Part shown: piece after piece, positions 40,374 through 47,814 of the stretch
Position numbering within the stretch: position 1 is the stretch's first letter
How the letters are laid out: every line of letters starts with the position of its first letter
NCBI GenBank assembly: GCA_004376575.1
Contig: SOJN01000023.1
Span: forward strand, 1-48,631
Direction of reading: 5' to 3'
Length of the DNA: 48,631 bases
Origin: a candidate division TA06 bacterium
Lineage (GTDB): Bacteria; Hydrothermota; DG-26; E44-bin18
Program-made: the position numbers and the translations under genes
The notes under the pieces: generated by a model
The model's database searches: none
Told to the model about the DNA's origin: nothing
The model's input: only the letters and a program-made list of their open reading frames with translations

Positions 40374-41137
40374 TATGCAATGACCTCCAACGACTTCTCG
40401 ATTATTTCAAGAAATGACTCGGCCTCAAGGCTTGCTCCTCCAACGAGAAAACCATCTATATCGGCCTCTTTCATCAGGATAGAGGCATTGTCTCGTTTCA
40501 CGCTCCCACCGTATTGGATTCTCAGCAATTGTGATATCTCCTCATCATAGAGTTCCTTGAGAAGAGACCTTATGAACGAATGAACCTCCTGGGCCTGTCC
40601 AGGTGTTGCCGTCTTCCCGGTCCCGATTGCCCAAACAGGTTCATAAGCAACCACTACAGACCTTACTTCACTGGTGGAGATCCCAACCATACATTCTCTG
40701 ATTTGCCCTCCCACCACAGCTTCCATCTTCCCCGCTTCTCTCTGCTTGAGAAGTTCACCGACACAGAGAATCGTCTTCAACCCGACTGAGAGAGAACTCT
40801 TTAGCTTTTTGTTTACGGTGTGGTTGGTCTCTCCGAAGTATTGTCTCCTTTCGGAGTGCCCGATTATAGCATAGTCGCAACCACTGTCAACAGCAAACTT
40901 CGGCGAAATCTCGCCTGTGAAGGCACCTTCCATCTCCCAGTAAACATTCTGTGCGGCAAGATGAATAGAGCTGCCTTTGATGGAGTCTCTGACTGCAGTG
41001 AGAGATGTGAAAGGAGGTGCCACGCCGATCTCTATTCTGTCAGTGGCTATTTTCCTGGCAATTGAACCAGCCAGCTCTCTTGCCTCGCCAATAGTCTTGT
41101 TCATCTTCCAGTTGCCAAATATGATGGGTGTTCTCAT
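40373..41137 (-). CDS. tpiA: Triosephosphate isomerase
   Basis: 254 residues, normal length. Active-site elements are intact: FGNWKMNKT (Asn, Lys), IIGHSERR (His), VVAYEPVWAIGTGKTA (Glu and loop 6), then IQYGGSVKRDN and FLVGGASL. It interconverts dihydroxyacetone phosphate and glyceraldehyde 3-phosphate. GGAGAAGGA precedes the ATG. It is the first gene of the run tpiA-secG-rplU-rpmA-MBL-hdrC-hdrB. Confidence 0.98.
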   Translation of the reverse strand: MRTPIIFGNWKMNKTIGEARELAGSIARKIATDRIEIGVAPPFTSLTAVRDSIKGSSIHLAAQNVYWEMEGAFTGEISPKFAVDSGCDYAIIGHSERRQYFGETNHTVNKKLKSSLSVGLKTILCVGELLKQREAGKMEAVVGGQIRECMVGISTSEVRSVVVAYEPVWAIGTGKTATPGQAQEVHSFIRSLLKELYDEEISQLLRIQYGGSVKRDNASILMKEADIDGFLVGGASLEAESFLEIIEKSLEVIA

Positions 41138-41164
41138 TACACATCCTTCTCCGTGCCGTGATTC

Positions 41165-41192
41165 ATAATAGCCATAATTGCGAATATGTCAA
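41165..41192 (-). promoter_or_regulatory. Promoter of tpiA-secG-rplU-rpmA
   Basis: On the minus strand TTGACA (41192-41187), 16-nt spacer, TATTAT (41170-41165). The start is near 41158, with a leader of about 21 nt carrying the ribosome binding site. Confidence 0.8.
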
Positions 41193-41260
41193 GACCTTAC
41201 ACGGCTGTAACATGGCTGTCAGCTCTCAGCTTAAGCATTGAAACCACAAGATTTCTGACA

Positions 41261-41848
41261 CAAAATACGAAACTACGAAACTGCGAAATTGAAATCCAAG
41301 AGGACTTTGCCAGTCTTCGGTCTGGGAGTTTATGCCCAGCCTGTCGACGTGCAAAGAGAAGTCGGGTTGTTGGCCCGGCGATAAGCAGATCCTTCGGCTT
41401 CGCTCCCTTCGCCTGCGGCTCCCTTCGGCCCCGCCTCAGGACTAATTCTCTCTAAGCTTCGACTCCGTCTCAGCAAGAGAGACTAAGCAGGATTAACTTC
41501 CCTAGACTTCGCCCCTCGATAGACTCGGGGCTACGCTCGGGATCGAGACTTTCTAAAACTCAACCTTCGCCATCGCTCGGCAGTGATCTTCGATCCGAGT
41601 AAGCCCTTCGTCGGCTTCCGCCTCCTCAGGATTAACTCTTTGTAACGAGCTCACTGAGCTTCGCTTGTGACCTCTAACAAAGACTAAACACGACGAAATA
41701 TGCCTCATCCCGCCAACAGGCGGGGGGGGCCTATTTCGTTTCTATTTTCGAAGGTGGGTGGAAGGGTTGAGCGGAATTTCGAGGGTGCGCGCTGGGAAGA
41801 TGGAAATTTCTGAGGTGGGGGGACGGGTCGATGGGAATTTCGTAGTTG
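41261..41848 (-). repeat. Dispersed structured repeat, copy B (long), inverted relative to copy A
   Basis: Reverse complement of copy A (7615-8190) over nearly its whole length. On the minus strand the order is: GGAATTTCG-type units (41848-41745), hairpin with outer arms 41732-41739 and 41693-41700 and inner arms CCCGCC (41709-41714) and GGCGGG (41719-41724), then the GAAG-rich body. The body holds stem modules TCTTTGT/ACAAAGA (41637-41643, 41677-41683) and TCTCTCT/AGAGAGA (41447-41453, 41476-41482). It ends with the AATTTCG-rich end (about 41261-41296). It fills the spacer between gpsA and tpiA. Confidence 0.85.
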
Positions 41849-41894
41849 CATCTATTAGCTGACAGCTGGACGCTGATAGCTGTCACATGGCGTG

Positions 41895-42896
41895 CTAGGT
41901 CCAGAATTCCGGCTTCTGTTCTCTCGACATCAAAGCGTCGATCGCGTCGAGCGGAGACTTCGAGTTGTATAGAACTTGATAGATCTGCTCGGTTATGGGC
42001 ATCTCGACGGAGTAGTCCTCGGAGAGTCTTCTCACACACTCCGTTGTATTTACTCCTTCTGCCACCATGACCATCTCGTCAAGAGCCGTCTGAAGAGTCT
42101 TGCCCTTACCAATCTCTTCGCCCACGTGTCTGTTCCTGGAGTGCTCACTGAAACAGGTGGTTATCATGTCCCCCATTCCAGAAAGGCCCCAGACAGTGAG
42201 CGGATCTGCTCCCATAGCAACTGCCAGACGGGCTATCTCCGCTGCACCTCTCGTAAGAAGCGCACCTTTAGAATTGGTACCCAGCCCGAGACCGTCGCAA
42301 ATCCCCGCCGCTATGGCCACCACGTTCTTGAGTGCTCCTCCAAGCTCAACGCCCAACATGTCTTCAGAGGTGTAGACGCGGAGTCTGCGCGTTCCGAGGA
42401 TTTTCTGCACTATTTCTGCGACTGACCTCGGCCCGGCTGCAACGACGGATGTGGGAACCCCCTTTGCCACTTCATTTGCTATGCACGGCCCTGAGACTGC
42501 GACAATTTTCTCTCTGAGTTCATCCGGCAATTCCTCTCGGAGGACTTCAGACACCCTGCTCAGGGATTCCTTGTCCAGACCTTTCATCATCGTTACGACA
42601 GCTTTGGCAGAGCTCAGGTGTTTTCCGGCAGCCTGAGCGAACTTTCTAACCAGATGTGAGGGATGGACAAAGATGACCATCTCAGGCTTGACCAGGCACT
42701 TCTCAATGTCCGAATCCACGAATATCGATCTGGGGATTTTGTAGCCTCGCAGAAATTCTTTGTTCTCTCTCGTTTCTTTCATCCTCTCTGCCCTAGCGGG
42801 GATCGGTTCCCACAGTTTTACACTGTGCCCCTCTTCGGAAAGGATAAGCGCAAGAACAGTACCCCAGTTGCCTGCAGTAAGAATGGATATTTCCAT
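41895..42896 (-). CDS. gpsA: Glycerol-3-phosphate dehydrogenase [NAD(P)+]
   Basis: 333 residues from ATG 42896; a longer frame reaching 43148 only runs back into plsY. Family motifs are clear: VSGPCIANEVAKGVPTSVV, the catalytic Lys region LGGALKNVVAIAAGICDGL, GLSGMGDMITTCFSEHSRNR and GVNTTECV. It makes sn-glycerol 3-phosphate for phospholipid synthesis. An oddity is the nucleotide motif ILTAGNWGTVLA, where Thr replaces the first Gly of GxGxxG. It follows plsY by 2 nt, so acyl-acceptor supply and acylation are co-expressed. Confidence 0.95.
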   Translation of the reverse strand: MEISILTAGNWGTVLALILSEEGHSVKLWEPIPARAERMKETRENKEFLRGYKIPRSIFVDSDIEKCLVKPEMVIFVHPSHLVRKFAQAAGKHLSSAKAVVTMMKGLDKESLSRVSEVLREELPDELREKIVAVSGPCIANEVAKGVPTSVVAAGPRSVAEIVQKILGTRRLRVYTSEDMLGVELGGALKNVVAIAAGICDGLGLGTNSKGALLTRGAAEIARLAVAMGADPLTVWGLSGMGDMITTCFSEHSRNRHVGEEIGKGKTLQTALDEMVMVAEGVNTTECVRRLSEDYSVEMPITEQIYQVLYNSKSPLDAIDALMSREQKPEFWT

Positions 42897-42898
42897 GT

Positions 42899-43525
42899 TT
42901 AACCTCTGTCTTGCTGGAGTTTCTTTTCCCAGGAGAACTTGGGCTCCTTGCCCCTGCAGAGTCTTTTGATGTTGGCTGAATGCCTCATGATGACGACGAG
43001 AGTGGCTACCAATGCAAAAACCAGCAGACCTGGAGAGAACTCGGAGAAAGCCAAGCTTCGTGAAATATAAAGAAACACTGGCAAGGATATTGCTCCGGCA
43101 ACTGAGGCGAGCGAAACCCACCGAAAGCTCAGGAAAACAATGAGCCACACCCCAAAAGCCACAGCTGAAGCGATTGGCGCCAGACCGATGAAGACCCCGA
43201 GGCTCGTTGCAACCCCCTTTCCTCCCTTGAACTTGAGGATTGGCGTGAACATGTGTCCTGCAATTGCACCAACACCAGCAGCGATCCCTGCGTTCGTGTT
43301 GAACAGCAGTTTGAAAATGAGTGCCGGCAAAAGCCCTTTCATGACATCAAAGAAAAACACAAAAATCCCGGGGCCTTTACCCACAACTCTTATTACGTTG
43401 GTGGCACCTATGTTTCCGGAACCGTGCTCCCTGATGTCAGTCCGCCGCAGCAGTTTGACCACGATAAAACCGAAGGGTATGGAGCCGGGAATGAATCCTG
43501 CTATGAAGGCGATGATGTATATCAC
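42899..43525 (-). CDS. plsY: Glycerol-3-phosphate acyltransferase PlsY
   Basis: 208 residues, an integral membrane protein with about five helices. The three PlsY motifs are present: SIPFGFIVVKLLRRTDIREHGSGNIGATN in two adjoining parts (S-I-P-F-G and GSGNIGATN), KGGKGVATSLGVFIG, and the RHSANIKRLCRGKEPK end. It transfers an acyl group from acyl phosphate to glycerol 3-phosphate. It overlaps der by 4 nt (ATGA) and precedes gpsA by 2 nt. Confidence 0.96.
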   Translation of the reverse strand: MIYIIAFIAGFIPGSIPFGFIVVKLLRRTDIREHGSGNIGATNVIRVVGKGPGIFVFFFDVMKGLLPALIFKLLFNTNAGIAAGVGAIAGHMFTPILKFKGGKGVATSLGVFIGLAPIASAVAFGVWLIVFLSFRWVSLASVAGAISLPVFLYISRSLAFSEFSPGLLVFALVATLVVIMRHSANIKRLCRGKEPKFSWEKKLQQDRG

Positions 43526-44826
43526 TTTTTCCTCGCTACCGACAATCTGATGGGCGTTCCCACAAACCCAAAGTCATGTCTGATGTTCTTCTCGAGGTAT
43601 CTAAGGTAACCTTTTGAAATGCCTGCTGGCAGATTTGAGAAGAGGAGAAATCTGGGAGGAGAGACGCCCTTCTGTTCGCATCCGGTTATTCTCACCCACT
43701 TCCCACCATAAGCCGGTGGCTTGGACCTCTCGACGGCCCGCTCAATAGTTTCCGCCAGCCTTTTCTTCTTCACCCTGGCACTACTCTCTACGGCCGCTTC
43801 AATTGCAGCCTCAAGCACCCTCTCCAGTCCGGATCCAAGTAAGGCCGACGTGGGAATCACTGACGCATATGGGACAAAAGAAAATCCGTTGTGATAGGCT
43901 TTCGACAGGTCCCTTTTTTTTGCACTCTTAAGAAGATCAATCTTGTTGGCGACAACGACCAGACATTTGCCGTAGTGCCTTGAACTGACTGCTATCCTCT
44001 TGTCCTGTTTGGTGGGGCCTTCACTCGCATCTGTTATCAGAACCGTCACGTCGCTCTCCTGTATGGACCTGAGAGTTCTTATGGTACAGAAGTATTCCAA
44101 GGACTCCTTGACTTTGGTCCTTTTCCTCAGACCGGCTGTGTCAACCAAGACCAGTTTCTTCCCGTCAAAATAGAGAGAGGTGTCGATGCTGTCCCTTGTG
44201 GTCCCTGGTTTTTCATCCACTATTAGTCTCTCCTCCTGCACGAGGTGATTGACAAAGGATGACTTGCCAACGTTCGGCCTCCCGACGACTGCGATCCTTA
44301 TTCCAGCCACAACTGGCCCTACTTCTCTCCTGGGAATTTTGGAGACGAGGATATCGAGAAAGTCCCCAACTCCCAGGCCATGGGCAGCACTGACAGGGAT
44401 GGGATCTGATAGACCAAGCTGATAGAACTCATCCACCAGTCTCGTGTCCTGCATCCTGTCAACTTTGTTCACCACCAGAAGACAGGGTTTGTCCGACTTT
44501 CTCAGGCTGGTTGCTATCTCCTTCTCTATGGGATTCGCACCTTCACGACCATCTGTTAGAAAGACGACCAGGTCTGACTCACCTATCGCCAGTTCAACCT
44601 GACGTTTGACCCTGGCCTCCATGCCCGTGACACTGCTGGGTATGAAACCTCCTGTATCTGCAACCAGGAATCTTGTTCCCGCCCAATCGGCCTCAGCGTA
44701 CTTTCTGTCTCTTGTCACACCGGGGAGATCGTCCACAACCGCCTCTCGCTTCTTCACAATTCGATTGAAGAGCGTGGACTTCCCCACATTAGGCCTGCCC
44801 ACAATAGCCACTACTGGAAGACTCAT
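43522..44826 (-). CDS. der: Ribosome-assembly GTPase Der (EngA)
   Basis: 434 residues with two tandem GTPase domains and a C-terminal KH-like domain. Domain 1: GRPNVGKSTLFNRI, a T in LPGVTRDRKY, DTGGFI, NKVD. Domain 2: GRPNVGKSSFVNHL, PGTTRDSIDT, DTAGLRKRTKVKESLEYF, NKIDLL. The KH part ends KNIRHDFGFVGTPIRL. It acts in late 50S maturation. It is the first gene of der-plsY-gpsA, 56 nt after the large secreted protein gene, with no clear promoter in the gap. Confidence 0.97.
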   Translation of the reverse strand: MSLPVVAIVGRPNVGKSTLFNRIVKKREAVVDDLPGVTRDRKYAEADWAGTRFLVADTGGFIPSSVTGMEARVKRQVELAIGESDLVVFLTDGREGANPIEKEIATSLRKSDKPCLLVVNKVDRMQDTRLVDEFYQLGLSDPIPVSAAHGLGVGDFLDILVSKIPRREVGPVVAGIRIAVVGRPNVGKSSFVNHLVQEERLIVDEKPGTTRDSIDTSLYFDGKKLVLVDTAGLRKRTKVKESLEYFCTIRTLRSIQESDVTVLITDASEGPTKQDKRIAVSSRHYGKCLVVVANKIDLLKSAKKRDLSKAYHNGFSFVPYASVIPTSALLGSGLERVLEAAIEAAVESSARVKKKRLAETIERAVERSKPPAYGGKWVRITGCEQKGVSPPRFLLFSNLPAGISKGYLRYLEKNIRHDFGFVGTPIRLSVARKK

Positions 44827-44882
44827 CTTCAGGGTTCACCCCCGGGGACAATTTTACCGGGCACTAAATAGGATCCTATCTC

Positions 44883-47810
44883 TTATTTTCGGCGGTTTAG
44901 GCGGACCATCTTTATGGTCCTGGCTTCTTTGCCTGAAGAAGGTTTGCAGAAATAGATCCCGCTTGAGACCATTCGGCCACTTCTATCAGTTCCATCCCAG
45001 ACCAATCTCGCAACAGCGCCTCCACCACTCCCATTGGGTTCAGACAATTCAGCCACCAGGCGACCAGAGAGGTCATACACCTTCAGTATCGTCTTCTCGC
45101 CGGGGCTTATGCCAATGGCACTAATCGTGGTCTCCGTGTAGAATGGGTTTGGGCGATTCTGAAGAATACGAAAACGGTCACCGGCACTAGATGGCCTCTC
45201 CACAGAGATGCCAACTTCTGGTTCTCCCCCTGACAGTGCCAAAATCATCCCCTCTCTTGTGCCTATTAGCACGTCGTCATATCCATTTTGGTCGATAGAA
45301 GGGATGGGCCAGCCGGTCTCCACCGCACTCGCAGAAGGTTTCGTCCACAAAGTATCCCCGGTTACGCCGTCAAGACAGAAGATGGTGTTCACGCTGAAGC
45401 CAGACCCGGCTATGCAATCGCTGATCAGATCTCCTGTCACATCACCCATGGGGACATTGACGAAAGCCATGTGCCCGCTGGGAGTAAGCCAGATCGTGTT
45501 CCCGCTATCACCCTGCAGACAATACATGGCTCCCATCAGCCCACCAGGGAGCACGTCGTCGTATCCATCTCCGTCAACATCTTCTGTGACCCAGACATGT
45601 TCGACAATGCCTCCTACCGATTTTCGCCACAGCTCTGCCCCAGATACACCATCCAGAGCATAGACCGTGCCATCCATTGCCCCTGCTATAACATCACCGA
45701 TGCTGTCACCGTTTATGTCTTCTATGGGACAGACAGACCACATGGCGTCACCTGTATTGTTGTACCAGATAGTGTCTCCTGTCAGACCATCCAGGCAATA
45801 TACACCTTTGACAGAAGGACTTGTGTTTCCTGTTCCGCAGGCAACATCCGGGATCAAGTCTCCGTTTACGTCGTCTATCTCTCTTATGCCGAAAACCGCG
45901 GCACCTACATGTTGCTCCCATATTTTTGTTCCGTCAACACCACTCAACGCGAATGCTCTTTCCGGCCCGGTGTGACCTCCATCATCTCCTGCTCCTGCAA
46001 GTATGTCCACCACATCGTCACCATCTAGGTCGACTACGGCTGAGACCTCGTACACCCATCCCCCACCGCCGTACTCGTGTGTGTCGTATCTCCAGATTGA
46101 ATCGCCGTCAGCTCCTGATATCGCTCTGACAGACCTGTCACCTCCTGCTGTCCCAATCACCACGTCGGGAACTGAATCGCCATCTATATCGGGGACAACT
46201 ATCATCGCTCTGTCACTGTACACGTATGACACCTCGTAGATCCACAAGACGTCACCTGTCCCTGAACCGTTGCCGTGAATGCAATAAAGCGTGTCGTTCT
46301 CTGAGACGGCTATCACATCAGCAACAGAGTCTCCGTTAATGTCAGGTATCCACCTAATGGACCTTACATGTCTGAATATGTCCCCGGGTGCTTCATAGTG
46401 CCAGAACTCTCTTCCACCTGGATAGGGCGATGGATCCCCTGTCCCCTGAAGAACTATGGGAATGGCGGACTCGTCAGGATCATCAGAATAAACGGTGAGT
46501 GAACCAGCATACGTCGTCCCACCTTGCGGTGAAAACCAGACTGGGATGAATGCCGAGTCTGTCGAATCGACAACTATCGGGAACATTTCCTCCCACAGGA
46601 AGAAGTTTGAATCAGTAAATGAGAGACTATCCAGGGTGAGTGGGGCCGCTCCCTGGTTTACTACTGGTAGAAACCACCTCGTGCTCGCGCGAACCCTTAT
46701 GTCTCCCCAGTTGTGAAGCGTATTAGCGATGTCTATCTCTGCATCAGCATAAACGCCAAAGCCTACAAGATACACAGACTGCACGGGATTTATTGGATCT
46801 GAATGATAAACATAGAGACTCCCGGAAGTTGAGCCATAAACTGTTGGATCGAAGTCGACATCCACAGTGTATGTGGAACCCGGAAGAATGGTTTCGGGAT
46901 AGACGCCACTAAACCCAAATACATTGTTATCAACTGAGAGGCTATCTACAACCAGGTCGGCAGTTCCCACATTGCCTATGATCAACTGCCAGGAGTCGCC
47001 GACACCGATGATCGTGTGTCTATAGTCGTGAGAGTGGGCTGAGAGATTGATGATCGGATAGCCGGCTCCCCCGGGATCTATCTTATATATATACTGAGGT
47101 GGGCTCGGCCCACCAGGCCCCCTGGAGACTATCCAGAGATACTGGCCATCCCAGGCAAGACCCCTTGGCCTCTTGTCTGAGAATGTATCTGGTACAGGAA
47201 ATGATAGAAGCGTCTCTCCTGTCATCGCATTGAACTTCCATATCAGTTCCGGGTCACCGTCATTGTTGTCCATGCAGTTCCAGAGGTAGGGCCCTGTTGG
47301 ATCCCATGCCAACCCCTGCGGTTGTTCGCCTTGAGGTCGGATGGAATCGAGAATCGTTCCATCCAGTGTGTCAACCTTGTATATTTGGGCTGGATGGCTG
47401 AAGTAGATCGATACCCACAGGTATGAACCGTCCCATGTCAATCCACCAGGATAAGGAGAAGTTCCTCTCTTGGGACATAGTATGGAATCGACAACGACGC
47501 CCGCTGTGGTTATCCTGTGTATGTACTTCGACTCAACCGAGCTTGTGGCGACCCAGAGACAGGTTCCATCCCACGCAAGGGCGTGGTTATCGTCCGTGGG
47601 CCCAGGGATAGATTCAATCACTGCCCCGCTCGCCGTGTCCACCCTGTATATCTTTCCATCGAGAAGCTCTCCGCACCAGAGATCAGTTCCATCAAACGTC
47701 AGACCGTATGCATAATAACCGCCAGGAGCAGGGAAACTCTTGACAACCTCTTCGCCAAAAGAACTGGTGGCAGCTATTGCCGCCACCAAAACAAGTATAC
47801 AAAATCTCAT
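44883..47810 (-). CDS. Large secreted protein: propeller-like N-part, choice-of-anchor-D domains, FG-GAP/PQQ-like repeats, FlgD-like cap
   Basis: 975 residues. Signal peptide 1-19. Residues about 25-235 hold repeated LAWDG-x-x-LW segments (GLTFDGTDLWCGE, ALAWDGTCLWVAT, GLTWDGSYLWVS), propeller-like. Residues about 245-460 hold two choice-of-anchor-D/ASH-type Ig-like domains (VDFDPTVYGSTSGSLYVYHS, then SFTDSNFFLWEE). Residues about 470-865 hold FG-GAP/PQQ-like repeats with D-x-(D/N)-G-D calcium-type loops (PDINGDSVADVIA, DVDGDGYDDVLPG). Residues about 890-975 are a FlgD-like cap (KVYDLSGRLVAEL, SGIYFCK). It is likely exported and surface-anchored through that cap. Function is unknown. It follows the partial gene at the edge by 4 nt. 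Confidence 0.85.
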   Translation of the reverse strand: MRFCILVLVAAIAATSSFGEEVVKSFPAPGGYYAYGLTFDGTDLWCGELLDGKIYRVDTASGAVIESIPGPTDDNHALAWDGTCLWVATSSVESKYIHRITTAGVVVDSILCPKRGTSPYPGGLTWDGSYLWVSIYFSHPAQIYKVDTLDGTILDSIRPQGEQPQGLAWDPTGPYLWNCMDNNDGDPELIWKFNAMTGETLLSFPVPDTFSDKRPRGLAWDGQYLWIVSRGPGGPSPPQYIYKIDPGGAGYPIINLSAHSHDYRHTIIGVGDSWQLIIGNVGTADLVVDSLSVDNNVFGFSGVYPETILPGSTYTVDVDFDPTVYGSTSGSLYVYHSDPINPVQSVYLVGFGVYADAEIDIANTLHNWGDIRVRASTRWFLPVVNQGAAPLTLDSLSFTDSNFFLWEEMFPIVVDSTDSAFIPVWFSPQGGTTYAGSLTVYSDDPDESAIPIVLQGTGDPSPYPGGREFWHYEAPGDIFRHVRSIRWIPDINGDSVADVIAVSENDTLYCIHGNGSGTGDVLWIYEVSYVYSDRAMIVVPDIDGDSVPDVVIGTAGGDRSVRAISGADGDSIWRYDTHEYGGGGWVYEVSAVVDLDGDDVVDILAGAGDDGGHTGPERAFALSGVDGTKIWEQHVGAAVFGIREIDDVNGDLIPDVACGTGNTSPSVKGVYCLDGLTGDTIWYNNTGDAMWSVCPIEDINGDSIGDVIAGAMDGTVYALDGVSGAELWRKSVGGIVEHVWVTEDVDGDGYDDVLPGGLMGAMYCLQGDSGNTIWLTPSGHMAFVNVPMGDVTGDLISDCIAGSGFSVNTIFCLDGVTGDTLWTKPSASAVETGWPIPSIDQNGYDDVLIGTREGMILALSGGEPEVGISVERPSSAGDRFRILQNRPNPFYTETTISAIGISPGEKTILKVYDLSGRLVAELSEPNGSGGGAVARLVWDGTDRSGRMVSSGIYFCKPSSGKEARTIKMVRLNRRK

Positions 47811-47814
47811 TTGT

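Noticed and set aside
41895-43148. Extended gpsA start at 43148
   Set aside because: The extra 84 residues run antiparallel to nothing but overlap plsY in another frame; the Rossmann strand starts exactly at ATG 42896.
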